DNA of 64,000 nt from Ceratotherium simum simum (taxonomy: Eukaryota > Chordata > Mammalia > Perissodactyla > Rhinocerotidae): the NCBI RefSeq assembly GCF_000283155.1, contig NW_004454193.1:4975650-5039649 (forward strand), given 5' to 3'. Below, piece by piece: positions 39,280 through 51,700 of this stretch (positions are counted from its first letter, which is position 1; the number at the start of each line of letters is the position of its first letter). The notes under the pieces were generated by a model that was given only the letters and a program-made list of their open reading frames with translations, did not search any database and was not told the DNA's origin. The position numbers were made by a program, and so were the translations under genes.

Positions 39280-40675
39280 TCTAGCATTCCTCTTCATCAA
39301 CAGCTCTGTTTTCTTATTCCTCTCATAGCAAAACCACTCAGACATTTATACATGCCACCCCCACTTCCTCCTCTTTCCTTCCATCATCAGCATCCTCTCA
39401 TCTGACTCTCATCCCCACCACTTTGCTGAAATTCCTCTTGTCATTGTCATCGGTGATTTCCATGCTGCCAGATCTAGTGGATAATTTCTGTCCTCATCTC
39501 ACTGGGTCTCTCAGGGGCAGCTGACATAGTTGACTGCTCCCTTCTTCTTGAAATAATCCTGTCTTTTGGCTTCTGTAGTAATACACTCTCCTGGTTTTCT
39601 ACCTGGTCTCTTGTGCTGAGGCTTCCTCTGTGACTCGGGAAGTGGCTTTGGCTCTCTTCTGTATCTGTGCTGTTTCCCTAGGAGATCTCATTTCCAGCCC
39701 TTTAAAAATCAGCTGTGTGCTGACAACTCCCACCTTGATTTCCCCAGCCTCACTTTTTCCTCTGAGTTCCAGATGTGTATGTCCAGTTGCCCCCTGGCTA
39801 TTTCCACCTGAAGATTTCATAGGTGTCTTAATGGCTACAGCTCCAAAATGGAGCACCTCATTCCTTCTTATTCTTCTACCTACCATTCCTGTTTTGTCCC
39901 AGTCTTTCTTATTCAAAAAAATTATAAATTGTTTATTCAGTTATTAAATCCAGAAATCTGGGAGTCATCCGTAGCTTCTTTCCTTGCTTCATCCCTCACA
40001 TCTAATCCATAAGCATGTCCTTTGCCTATAAAATATGTATTTTATCTGTCCATTTATCTCTGTCTCTAATTCATACCATCATCACTTTTCTCCTGGGCGA
40101 TTGTAAAAGCACATAATAGGATTGTCCACTTTCACATTTGCCTCTTTCCAATCCATGCCTGATATTTTAACTGAGTGATTTTTATAAAATGTAAATCAAA
40201 TGACTCTTCTCCCCGTGAAGTCCTCCAGCGCACCTGGAGTCAAATCCAGTTTCCTTTCTTTGACCTCCTAGGCTCAGTGCAGTGCAACTCTGCCTTCCTC
40301 TTCCTCCTCATCGCATGTCACTCTGCCTTTGGCTCTTTTGCTCTAGTAAAACTGGCCTTCCTTTTGTCTCTAGAATAGTCTGGTCTCCATCCTCAGTGCC
40401 TTTGTATTTTTTTGGTCCCTCTTTCTGGGAAGTTCTTGCCCTAGCTCGTCACATGGCTGGCACCTTCTTCTCCTGAAGATCTCAGCTTAAATGCCAGCTC
40501 CTTAGAGTCTTTCCTTCTCTAATGGCAGATTTCCTACTGGTTTGTTTCTGTGTAGTACTTAACATAATTTGGGATTGCTTCTCCATATTTATTTACCTGA
40601 TTTGGTAAATAGCTCTGTCAGGGCAGAAACCTTGTCTCCGTCTGCTATTCGGTAGGTGCTCTATAGACATATGTA
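39280..40675 (+). repeat. Long L2 LINE remnant (RT region to 3' end), sense
   Basis: The order follows L2 from the RT region ('catctcactgggtctctcag', 'ccagatgtgtatgtccagtt', 'aatctgggagtcatccgtag') through 'ggcaccttcttctcctgaag' to a 3' end with 'gcagaaaccttgtctccgtc'. Open frames of about 105 codons on both strands lie inside it and are not independent genes. Confidence 0.8.
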
Positions 40676-40779
40676 GGATGAAAAAAAAATGTATAGAAGA
40701 ATAAATGGTCTTGCCCTGTTTATCATATAAATGCTAATTATTGAATGAAGATATAGAAGGAATGTGTGTCAAAAATGGT

Positions 40780-41100
40780 GGGCAACACAATACTAAGAAG
40801 GAACCAATTAGCTTAAACTTTCTGGGGATAAATGTAAAATCCTGTGCTTTGGTTAAAAAAAAGTCAGTTTCGTTGTATAGAATCAGGGAACTCTGGCTTG
40901 ACACAACTTCATGTGTCCAGCCCTAGGAGCCAGAAGTCGTGGCTGAAAAGATTATGCAGTCCTCAACTGCATCGATAAATCCATGTATTTCCGCATTAGA
41001 GGAGGGAATTATCTTACAGTACTCTCCTCCAGTGACGCCGGTAGAATTATTACAACTTTCTGAATTGCAGTGGAATACTCGTTCGTTCATTCCACGTTTA
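40780..41100 (+). repeat. L3/CR1-type LINE remnant, sense
   Basis: 'ctggggataaatgtaaaatc', 'aactctggcttgacacaact' and 'gaggagggaattatcttaca' follow the CR1/L3 pattern (data on lost frame, 'ataaatgtaaagtcctgtac'-like). This is one of the oldest repeat types in the window. Confidence 0.65.
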
Positions 41101-41244
41101 CTGAGTACATTCTGGGCACTAGTATTATGGTTGTGAACAAAATGGTCACGGCTCTTGTGTTCGTGGGACTTAGTGTCTAACTCCCAAAGAGAAGTGATTT
41201 CTCTTTCAGTGAAAGCGTTGAAGCAGAAACCAGATTGTCATTTC

Positions 41245-41515
41245 TCGAGAGGCAGTGCAGTCTCGTGGTTAAGTACGCATGCTCTGGAGCCAGGCTCTGG
41301 AGCCCAGTGGCTTCAAGTTCCAGCTCCAGTATTTATCAGCTACGTGGCTTTGGGCAAACTTTTAAAGTTCTCTATGCTTCAGTATTCTCATCTATAGACT
41401 AGACATCGTAATGGTACTACCACATAAAGTTGTGAGAAGTAAACGAGTTAATGTGTGTAAATCATTGAGAATAGTACACGGCACTTAGTAAGCACTTAAT
41501 AGGTAGGCATTGAGC
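41245..41515 (+). repeat. MIR SINE, sense, nearly complete
   Basis: It begins 'gcagtctcgtggttaagtac', passes 'tatttatcagctacgtggct' and 'attctcatctatagactaga', and ends with 'acggcacttagtaagcactt'. Confidence 0.9.
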
Positions 41516-41862
41516 AGTTAATTAATAAAATTGTGTTTTCTGGATGGGCAAAGGCTGGAAGACAGACTGAGGGGTGGGGAGAAGTGGTCCTAGAGGGAAA
41601 CTGGGAGATGAAAGCCCAAATTATTATTACTATAATTTGAAAGATTGTTAATTGTTTGAGCTTGGACTTGAAACTTGACTGGAGAGTTGATGACATTTGT
41701 TTTATTTAGTCTTCTGTTTTAGGCTAGAGAGATAAGAATCCTGTTTGGAAATACCACCTTATGGTTTTTTTTTCCCTCTTAATGCTTGCAAAGGAACACA
41801 TTTTTGGAAATAATAAAATGATCACTATTCATAAACACGTTTTTGCTTTGGTTTTGTTTTAG

Positions 41863-42519
<657 letters not shown>

Positions 42520-42904
42520 TGAATGTAACGTGACCAGAGCCATGTGGGCTCTGGAGATTTACATGCGTGTGTATGTGTGTTTGTGTATTTGTGGGTGTGT
42601 ATGTACAGAGGTGTTGTGTGTCCTTCTTAGGCTTGCACACCCATATATCTGCAGAATATACTTCTTTCTCATCTGGCTGTGCTGTCTAGCTCGTTGTCAT
42701 GCCGTACGCAGAGTATTTTCGTGTGTAAGCACTACTGTCATCTGTCTTTCCCATGCTCAGGAGAGCAGCATCTTGGTTTCAACAGCCAACTGCGTTTCTC
42801 TCAAGCTCTGAGTAGGTTGTACAGTTGCTATAATTAACTTGCTGATAAAGGGCCAAGAAAACAAAAATCTGTCACATTTTCCAGGTTCCCACAGGTACAC
42901 ATTT

Positions 42905-43341
42905 CCAGTCTTGCCAAAATATTTTATTATGATTGACATCACTGTCTTGATGGGAGTGATTTGTCAAATATGACTTCTTCTTGGCTTTATACAGTTTTGA
43001 CTACTGTCCTTCCTTACCAGAAGCAGCTGAGGTGGGTGTTGTAGACAGACAATCCTCTGTTTTCTGGAAACGCTCCAGCACCCCCATCAGTTCTGCAGTG
43101 TTCGGCCTAATAGCGTTGCTGTGGCAAACTTGTTCTTGCAGTTTCTGAGATCTGGTCCCCTTGGAACAGAGATCATAGACTACCTTTTTTGTGGTCTACC
43201 CAAATTTTGCTGCTTCTTTTGTTCAGTTTCTCTGTGTTTAGGGTCTCCGTTGTTTTTCAGAACAGAATTATAAAAAATGTAGTTGAACATCTTGAGGACA
43301 GCATGACCGTTGCTGACTTTCTTCTTTACTTCATCATCTGA
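42905..43341 (-). pseudogene. Possible 5'-truncated processed pseudogene, gene unidentified
   Basis: On the minus strand, 43341-about 43190 reads SDDEVKKKVSNGHAVLKMF and further lysine/asparagine-rich residues. A run of six A (near 43184-43192) then shifts the frame. The shifted frame continues with VVYDLCSKGTRSQKLQEQV and TAELMGVLERFQKTEDCL to a TAG at 43003-43001. An AATAAA follows at about 42925, but no A-tail is visible. The coding-like part starts exactly at a splice-acceptor-like CTTGTGTTCCTTTTTCAG. I cannot name the parent protein. The alternative is a chance open region. Confidence 0.4.
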
Positions 43342-44250
43342 AAAAGGAACACAAGACAAAATATTAGCTCTTGTACCTGTTTAACTCTTCTACTTGTTTA
43401 TGAAAGATGCTTGGAGAACCAGAGTTCTAGATATCGCATCAGGGAATGACCTGGAACTTTTAAGGGTCATTATTTTCTGAAAACTCTAGTTTTTTAGTTG
43501 GATTTTGTTGTGGTGGTATTTGTTTTTTCTTTACTAAAACGACTGTTTTGAAAAAGGGATTTTAATAAGAAATTTTCATGGTTCTCTTTAAATTTCTTAC
43601 CAGTTCCCAGTCTCAAAAATTTCCTCAAGATAGCTAAAATATTTTCTACCTTTACGTTATGTCTTCACCCCCAAACAAGGAACTAGTTTAGTGGTTGGAA
43701 GTTTCACCAGTTTCCCTGGCATCTCAAATAATGATGCTGACCTAAGAAAATTGCTTGAAAGGGATTTGACGCTGTCCTAATGGAGAGAACTGAGATCCTC
43801 TGATCTCTAATAAGGCCTTGCCAGGGATTTAAGAACCATCACATCCAAGAACTCTGGTGTGAGCGAACAGTGGAGTTTGTTCGTTGCTTTCTTAAGGAGG
43901 CGTCTCTCTGAAATGGAGGCAGTGGTATGTGATAGCTCAGACTGCTACAGAGATGTCTTTGTGTGCCCATGTGCTCTCAGCCCTACAGTTTAATAGTCCT
44001 ATTGTACTCCCAGAGCCTGTGTGATCGAGTCGTTTTTGAAATCTAGAATATCGTTTAGAAAGGAATTTAAATTTTTGAAGAATAGTTTCTGTTGTTGGGA
44101 GTAGTTAAGACTGATAACGTACACAAATACACATAAATATGTAAAGGTTTATCCTTGCAGTTATCACTAGAGGAGAGAAGTACAGACTTTGAATCTGTGC
44201 GGTGTAATTCCTTTGTTCTCTTAACCCCGAGGTTCCCAGAACTGTCTAAT
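43342..44250. other. Intronic sequence without recognised gene
   Basis: No named repeat, exon or RNA gene was seen. The sequence looks unique. Confidence 0.5.
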
Positions 44251-44515
44251 AATAACAGCAGTAACTAGACGCTCTCATTTATTGAGCACCTACTGTGTAC
44301 CAGGTACTTGTATGAGCAGTACATGTATTAACTCATTTTATTTTTCCAACAACCTTATGAACGAAGTGCTGCTGTTATCCCTGCTTTACAGATGAGGAGA
44401 CTGAGGCACAGAAGGATGATTAACTTTTCCAAGGTTATACAGCTATTAATTAGCAGAGCTAGGATTTGAACCCAGACATTCTGGCTTCAGAGTCCCAAGA
44501 GCTAAGGCTAAATGC
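44250..44515 (-). repeat. MIR SINE, antisense
   Basis: 'tattgagcacctactgtgta', 'tttacagatgaggagactga' and 'gctaggatttgaacccagac' give the reversed MIR from tail to head. Confidence 0.9.
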
Positions 44516-45164
44516 CTTATGAGCAGGTGTCTCCTATCCCTGCAGTACAGCTGCCTCTGGGATTTGGGTTTATAAGATGTCCACCTCTAGAAAGGTTAAG
44601 GGAATGTTCTGCTTGCTCTTCCTTGCAGGTCTTGATGCCCTCTTGTCTCCCTGCTACCTCACTTCTCTCTCCCCACGACATCTGCTGTAGCTTTCAACAT
44701 TTAGTTTCTGATGATTGGAATACATTAGATTACCTTCTTCTATGAAGTGGAACTCTGGGTCTCTGGCTATATGTGTGATGTTGGGTCAGATGGTTTACAA
44801 AGCGTGTGCCTTGGAACTTTTTGGCGGGTGCATTTCTTCTAGGTAACTTCTTCCAGGTGACAAGTGATATGTTTATTTCTCTGGCTTCCTTATAATCCTG
44901 CCAGAGGTATGGTAAGAGTGGACTTGAAGAGAGCCATTTGGGTTAAAATCATGGTTGGGGTTGACAAGGGCTTAAAGGGGGCAAAGAGAGTGGAAATTTC
45001 AACCAACTGTAGTCTTTTCTGCATCCTTGAACATGTTTGCGCAGCAATTGCCAAGGGAGGTTCAATTGCCTGTTCTAGACAGTATGGAGACTCTCAAGGT
45101 AAATCAAATGCCCTTCTTGCCTTGAAAGGATAGGTGAAGTAAGATATGCTCTTGTGATTGTAAT

Positions 45165-45310
45165 TATGAAATGATGAAATGCCAGATCTGGAAGGGACTT
45201 TTGAAATCACCTAGTTCAAGCCTCTCATTTTACAGAAGAAAACACTGAGGCCGGGAGAATGGAAGTGACTTGTCCAAGCTCACATAATTACTTAGTGACA
45301 AAGAAGTGTT
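45165..45310. repeat. Ancient repeat fragment, family unresolved
   Basis: 'tggaagggacttttgaaatc' and 'ctcattttacagaagaaaac' belong to a widespread old mammalian repeat. MIR3 or L3-related is possible. Confidence 0.4.
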
Positions 45311-45898
45311 ACACGCCACAGGAGAAGTTTATTTAAAATGCATTGGTGGTTCAGAAATAGAAGTGATTACTTCCTGCTGAAATTAAATTCAGTTGAAGCT
45401 TAAGATCTTTCAGGCTCTCAATGCCGTTTCCCAGTGAAATCTTCATGTAGATTTATAATGAGCCAGTCATCCCTCTTTGGTTTATTTCTGTGAGTAGAGG
45501 TCATTGAGAAGTGATTGTGTAGGATACATGTAATTACATGTAAATTCATTGGCTTCACAAGCAGTTCTAGTTAGTAGATATCTCCAGTAGGAAGATTGAA
45601 ATGGTAACAGTTTTTAATCAGTAATGGCTCTGGGGAACCATGGGTACGTAATTAGAGTATTTGATTTTCCTATTCTAGCCTTTCTGGCAATTGCTTGTTT
45701 CTCCTAGATATGAAAAAACAAATTTTAGCAGGGAAGGCATTAACAACCCATTGTTTAATATAGTCCTATACCTTGTTCTTTGACTATGGAATGTCTTCAA
45801 AAAGACCACCTAAGCAATAAATATTGGTAATCATTTTTTTGTTGTTTGTTTGGAAGGAAACATTTTCTGCAACATTCTTTATAGGAAAAACAATTCTT

Positions 45899-46105
45899 TT
45901 TTTTTTTTTTTTTTTTTATTTGTTTTTCCCCCAAAGCCCCAGTAGATAGTTGTATGTCATAGCTGCACATCCTTCTAGTTGCTGTATGTGGAACGCGGCC
46001 TCAGCATGGCCGGAGAGGCAGCGCATCAGTGCACGCCTGGGATCTGAACCCGGGCCGCCAGTAGCGGAGCGAGCGTACTTAACCGCTAAGCCACGGGGCC
46101 GGCCC
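45899..46105 (-). repeat. ERE SINE variant, antisense
   Basis: A long T-run leads to 'ccccagtagatagttgtatg', 'gctgcacatccttctagttg' and a head ending in ACGGGGCCGGCCC. It lacks the GAGGAAGAT module. Flanks GGAAAAACAATTCTT (45884-45898) and GGAAGAACAATTCTT (46106-46120) form a 15-bp duplication with one change. Confidence 0.95.
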
Positions 46106-46654
46106 GGAAGAACAATTCTTACGAATTTTAACTAGTGCCAAGTATTGCAGATCCTTGATACTATTTTCCAGGTTTCTCATGAAGGGCAAAGGAGGAAAAG
46201 GAAGAGAGGCCAATCCATGATTCCTGTTGAGTATGTGATAGGCTAGAAAGCAGGGACTTTGCAGTAATTTTCTTGGGACCTCTAGGATTCTCGTTTATGT
46301 CTGACTCAGGAAAAGTTGAATCCACTTAAGGATGGAAATTTGTTCCCATAATTCTTAAATCTTTATTTTGTAATGAGTAGCTTTATATTTCTTAACTCAT
46401 CTTTGAGACCATGAAAAACTAGAATGTAATTGCAGCTAGGAGTTTTGGAGCATTCATAATTTTAAAAAATGCTATGATATTTGATGTTTTTTTTAGCCTC
46501 CCAGCATCCCTGTCTAAGGTCTCAAAGCTCGTTTGAGCTTGTTTGTTTCATTGTATTGTGCCACGTCTTGTTATTTTTGAAGTCAATTATATTGCTTGGT
46601 AAAACTTGTTTGGTTTTATAAGTCACGTTTTTTTTTTTACCCCCATGCAATTAT

Positions 46655-47235
46655 TTATTCAGTTAACAGTAAGCATCTACTGTTTGCCAGGCACTCTTCT
46701 AGATGCTGAACATATAACAATGAACAAAAATCCCTGCCCTCACGGAGCTTATGTTTTAACAAGGACAGACAGAAAGTAAATAAATAAAAAGATTGTATAA
46801 CAAGGGTGAGGCTCAGGCTCACAGTTTTAAATAGGAAGGTCAGGCTTCCTTTAGAAGGTAACATTTAAGCAAAGACTGGAAGGAGAGAATGAGTGAAGGA
46901 ATAGTCTAGGTGGAGGGACTATCGAAGGCCCAGAGATGGAACATGATGTAGGGATGTTTCAGAAGCAGCAAGTGTGGAGGGAATAGAAGAAGAGAAGAGG
47001 AAAAGTAACAGAAGGGAAGACAGAGAGGGAAGACTAGAGGTGGGGGCTGGGCAGAAGATAGGGCCTTGTAATATTGTAATATTGTAACAAGGCACTGGGC
47101 TGGTACTTGGAGTGAGATGGGGAGCCATTGCAGTTTTAAGTAACAGAAGGGAGGCAGCACTAGAAGCAAGAGAGCTGAAAGAGTCTATTGCGGTAATCCA
47201 GCTGGAGATGGTGGACCAGATTAGAAGAGGCAGAG
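46655..47235 (-). repeat. L2 LINE fragment, antisense
   Basis: 'gtttgccaggcactcttcta', 'aatccctgccctcacggagc', 'gaaggtaacatttaagcaaa', 'gagtgagatggggagccatt' and 'tattgcggtaatccagctgg' follow reversed L2. A sense ERE interrupts it at its right end. Confidence 0.85.
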
Positions 47236-47496
47236 ATGGGGCCGGCCCCGTGGTGAACTGGATGAGTTCTCACGTTCGGCTTCGGTGGCCCGCGGTTCGC
47301 TGGTTCAGATCCTGGGTGCAGACCTACTCACTGCTCATCAAGCCATGCAGAGGCAGCATCCCATATAGAAGAGCTACAACTCGACAAGTATGATACACAA
47401 CTATGTACTGGGGCTTTGGGGAGAAAAAGGAAAAAAGAGGAAGATTAGCAACAAGTATTAGTGCAGGGCCAATCTTCTCCCCCCCCACCCAAAAAA
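47236..47496 (+). repeat. ERE SINE, sense, diverged
   Basis: It starts with the head GGGGCCGGCCCCGTGG and passes 'gtactggggctttggggaga' to a GAGGAAGATTAG box and an A-rich end. Flanks AGAAGAGGCAGAG at 47223-47235 and 47497-47509 are identical. Confidence 0.9.
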
Positions 47497-47654
47497 AGAA
47501 GAGGCAGAGGTGATAAGAAATGTTTATATATAGTACCATATCTTTTCACCAGAAAAGAATGGCAGTGTTCAGTGCCGGTGAGAAAAGACGACCAGTGGTG
47601 ACATCTCCCAATTGTCAAGAGAAGGCGAGGCCAACAAGAATGGCTGCTTTCTTC

Positions 47655-48015
47655 TTCCCTCTCACAATAGCTTTATTGAAGTATAATTTACATACAGTAT
47701 TTAAAGTTTACAGTTTCATAAGTTTTAACACACTTGTGAAGCCGTCACCATAATCAAGGTAGTGAACATGTCCATTACCCCCAGAAGCTTCCTTGTGCGC
47801 TTAGTAATCCCTCTTTCCTGCCCTCACTTGCATCCTCTGCCTCTTGGCTCAGGCAACACTGATCTGCTTTCTGTCATAGATTAGTTTGCATTTTTTAGAA
47901 TTTTATATAAATGGAATTTAAGAATATGCACTATTGTTTTGTCTGGCTTCTTTTGCTTAATAATTATTTTGAGATTTATCCATATTGTTGTGTGTATCAA
48001 TAATTTATTCTTTTT
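47655..48015 (-). mobile_element. L1 3' end, antisense
   Basis: 'agctttattgaagtataatt' and 'ccgtcaccataatcaaggta' are typical of a reversed L1 3' UTR. A second L1 abuts at 48016. Confidence 0.75.
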
Positions 48016-48960
48016 TGTTGTGGTAAAATATATATAATATAAGATTTACCATTTTAACCATTTCTAAATGTACAGTTCAGTGGCATTAAGTACATTCACA
48101 TTGTTGTGCAGCCATTACCACAACTTTTTCAACATCCCATACTGAAACTCTATACCCATTAAGTACTAACTCTCTGTTGCCTCTTCCCCCATCCCCTGGT
48201 AACTACTGTTCTACTTTCTGTCTCTCAGAATTTGACTACTGTAGGTACCTCATATAAGTGAATTCATACAATATTTGTCGTTTTGTATATGGCTTATTTC
48301 ACTTAGCATAATGTTGTCAAGGTTCATCTATGTTGTAGCATGTATCAGAATTTTATTTTTTTTAATGTCGAATATGATTTCACTGTATGCCAGATTTTGT
48401 TTATTCATCCATCAATGGCCATTTGGTTTGTTTCCTTCTTTTGGCTATTGTGAATAATGCTGCGATGAATATTGGCATACAAATATGTGTTTGAGTCCCT
48501 GGTTTTAATTCTTTTGTATACATACCCTGAAATGAGATTGCTGGACAAGTGATAATTACATGTTTACTCTTTTGAGGAACCACCATACTGTTTTCCACAA
48601 TGACTGTTCCATTTTACATTCCCACCAACAGTGCACAAGGGTTCCAATTGCTGTACATCCATGCTAACACTTGTTTTCTGGTTGTGTTTTTTTTTAAAAC
48701 AGTAGCCATCCTAATGGATGTGAAGTAATTTCTCTTTGCATGTCCCTAATGATTAATGATGTTGAGCATCTTTTCATATGCCTATTGGTCGTTTGTGTAT
48801 CTTCTTTGCAGAAATATCTATTCAATTCCTTTGCCCATTTTTGAGTTGGTTTTTTTTTTAGTCTTTGAGTTTTAGGGGTTCTTTATGTATTACGGATATT
48901 AATCTCTTATGAGATATGTGATTTGCAAGTATTTTCTCCAAGAATGGCTGAATTTTTAAT
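48016..48960 (-). mobile_element. L1 3' UTR plus ORF2 C-terminus, antisense
   Basis: 'cagttcagtggcattaagta' is followed by an ORF2 C-terminal relic on the minus strand (48598-48401) that reads TKELKPGTQTHICMPIFIAA and LFTIAKRRKQTK. It is inserted next to or into another L1 and is non-functional. Confidence 0.85.
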
Positions 48961-49079
48961 GATGTATTAATGTGATGAGCAGGAGATAAGAGGACAAATT
49001 GGAGTGGAACAAGCTTTATTGTCTTTGACATTAGTTGGGCTGTTTAATTCTGTGCTATTGAAGGACATCATTCATATCG

Positions 49080-49262
49080 ATATTAATTAGCTGTGGGACC
49101 TTAGGCAAGTTACTTAAATTCTTTGTGACTCAGTTTTCTCATTTGTAAATAGTGATAAGAACCTAGTGAATCCCACCTCAGGACTGTAGGATTAAATACA
49201 CGTAAAGTGCTAAGAACATAACAACATTTAGCACATACTAATTATTCAATAAATGTTAGTTA
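49080..49262 (+). repeat. MIR SINE, sense
   Basis: 'agctgtgggaccttaggcaa', 'gactcagttttctcatttgt' and 'ctaattattcaataaatgtt' follow the MIR consensus. Confidence 0.85.
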
Positions 49263-49301
49263 TTTTTAGTTTTTATTAAAATTATACATTCATGTTATTT
49301 T

Positions 49302-49543
49302 GTTTATTTGTTTATTTTTTGTGAGGAAGATCAGCCCTGAGCTAACATCCATGCGAATCCTCCTCTTTTTACTGAGGAAGACCGGCCCTGGGCTAACATC
49401 TGTGCCCATCTTCCTCCACTTTATATGGGACGCCGCCACAGCATGGTCTGACAAGCGGTGCGTTGGTGCATGCCCGGGATCCGAACCCGGGCCGCCAGCA
49501 GCGGAGTGTGCGCACTTAACCACTACGCCACAGGGCCGGCCCC
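49302..49543 (-). repeat. ERE SINE, antisense
   Basis: GAGGAAGATCAGCCC, two GCTAACATC boxes, CTTTATATGGGACGCC and a head ending CAGGGCCGGCCCC are all present. Flanks ACATTCATGTTATTTT (49286-49301) and ACATTCGTGTAATTTT (49544-49559) are a 16-bp duplication with two changes. Confidence 0.95.
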
Positions 49544-50313
49544 ACATTCGTGTAATTTTAACAAGTCAACTATTTCTGTGTGGTTTGTTCAGAAAAAACA
49601 CATTTATCTATGCCTTTTCTCCTCATTTTCATTTCCCCAGAGGCAATCACTTTTACTTTTTTCTTTCAGGTGTTGGTTTTTATAGTTAATTACATGCTTA
49701 TATTGTTTTGGGCATTGTTTTTGGGCTTCCTGATATGGAAAATGAGGATTTACTTAGCTCCCTTTTCTCCCCCTGTCCTCCTACACATGCACGCTCTTCT
49801 GATTCCCCGTAGTCCCAAGATAGGTATATTGTAATTTTGGTTATGTCAGCATTCCACCTTTATAGTTATCATGTCCATGAAAATGCTATTCCTAGCCTTG
49901 TCATAAACTTTCATCAGTTTTCCTTTTCTTTACAACTTTTTATTTTTTCCCATGTTAATAGTGGTCTTGTTTTTTGTTTGAGTAGTTTGCTATGTAGTTA
50001 TCACCAGTTTAATCCTATGCTCTCTACCAACTGTTTAAATCTCCTCTTGAGAGCTTGGGAGCCTAAATCAGATATTCTGTCAATTTCATTTTCTTGGAGA
50101 AATATCTTCCAGAGTCTTCCAGTCTGCTGCAGTCTGAACTGGTTATCTTCTATGCCTTCTTCTATGTGGGATTTGAAGTTTGAGGTGGCTTGTCAGAGAA
50201 GACGAGCACAGATGTCCCATCTTTTGATATCCCTCAGTCGTAATCCAGCAGATTCCCTTCCTCTCTCTCCTTTCTGGAGCTTCAGATTCCTGCATCCTCT
50301 GTCTCTCTCTTTC
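49544..50313. other. Intronic sequence, unassigned
   Basis: T-rich with a 167-codon open frame on the + strand (49837-50340) that shows no recognisable domain and ends in the SINE tail. Probably an old LINE-derived or unique stretch. Confidence 0.4.
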
Positions 50314-50324
50314 CTAATTTGTTT

Positions 50325-50621
50325 TTTTTTTGGTGTGTGAGAGGAAGATCAGCCCTGAGCTAACATCCATGCTAATCCTCCTCTTTTTGCTGAGGAAGAC
50401 CGGCTCTGAGCTAACATCTATTGCCAGTCCTCCTCCTTTTTTTCCCCAAAGCCCGAGTAGATAGTTGTATGTCATAGCTGCACATCCTTCTAGTTGCTGT
50501 ATGTGTGACGCGGCCGCAGCATGGCCGGAGAAGCGATGTCTCGGTGCACGCCCGGGATCCGAACCCGGGCCGCCAGTAGCGGAGCGCACACACTTAACCG
50601 CTAAGCCACGGGGCCGGCCCC
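50325..50621 (-). repeat. Composite ERE SINE, antisense
   Basis: It carries both the GAGGAAGATCAG/GCTAACATC module and the 'agatagttgtatgtcatagc' module ahead of a well preserved tRNA-like head ending GGGGCCGGCCC. Weak flanking similarity (CTAATTTGTTT and TGATTTGTTT) suggests a duplication. Confidence 0.95.
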
Positions 50622-51074
50622 ATGATTTGTTTCTTTATTTTGGTGGTGCAGGACCTCTAATGGTTTTTTGAGAAAGGGTGCTTAGGAGGTAAATTTCTGA
50701 GACCTTGAATGTCTTCAATTATCTTTATTCTACCTTGACATGCCTAGATGGTTTAGGTGTAGAAATCTTGGTAGGAGATAATTTTTCTTCAGAGTTTTCT
50801 TCAGAGGGCATTGCGCCAATATTTTTTATCTTCTGCTATTCATGTTGAGAGTTCTGATTTTTTCTTTATCCTTTGTGTGACTTTTTTTGGTTGGATTTTT
50901 TTCCTAATGTTTTATAATTTCACAGTGATATTTTTTCATCCATTATGCTCACATTTGCTAGGTCCATTAAATCTGGAAACTGATATCCTTCAGCGTGGGA
51001 CATTTTCTTGAATTTGTTAATTATTTCTTCCTCTTCAATTTTCTCTTCTTTCTAGAATCCATGTAGTTTGGTTC

Positions 51075-51329
51075 TTCTTCTTTTTTTTTTTTTTGGTGAG
51101 GAAGATTAGTCCTGAGCTAACATCTGTCGCCAATCCTCCTCTTTTTGCTGAGGAAGATTGGCCCTGAGCTAACATCCGTGCCCATCTTCCTCTATTTTGT
51201 ATGTAGGATGCCACCACAGCATGGCTTGATGAGTGGTGTACTGGTCCACGCCTGGGATCTGAACCTGTGAACCCCAGGCCACTGAAGCGGAGCACGTGAA
51301 CTTAACCACTGTGCCACCGGGCCGGCCCC
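51075..51329 (-). repeat. ERE SINE, antisense
   Basis: A T-run, GAGGAAGATTAGTCC and two boxes are followed by a head ending in CGGGCCGGCCCC. TGTAGTTTGGTTC (51062-51074) and TGTAGTTTGGTGC (51330-51342) flank it. Confidence 0.95.
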
Positions 51330-51469
51330 TGTAGTTTGGTGCTTGCACTTTCTGGACTGTTCGTCTACTTTTCTTATTTATTCTCTTATTTTCAAACTTT
51401 TTGTATTTTTTAAATCTACTCTCTAAGACATTTCCTTAACTTTATCTTACAACTGGTCTTTTGAGGGTT

Positions 51470-51700
51470 TTTTTTTAATTATTGAAATACAACATATAAC
51501 ATAAACATACAGCTTGATAAATTTCCACAAAGTGAACATATGTGTGTAACTAGCACCCAGATCAATAAATAAAATTTATTAGCACCCCAGAAATGCTTCC
51601 TTCCAGTGTATTCCTTTCCCCAACAGTAACTACTGTCCGGACTTCTAAGGCCATACATTAGTTTTACACGTACTTGAGTTACAATTGTAAGCTTCCTGGA
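51470..51700 (-). mobile_element. Old L1 3' end, antisense
   Basis: 'aaacatacagcttgataaat' and 'gcacccagatcaataaataa' are reversed L1M 3' UTR sequence. Confidence 0.7.

Noticed and set aside
49837..50340. A 167-codon + strand open frame rich in S, L and F
   Set aside because: The T- and C-rich composition explains its length. There is no domain and it runs into the T-tail of an ERE.
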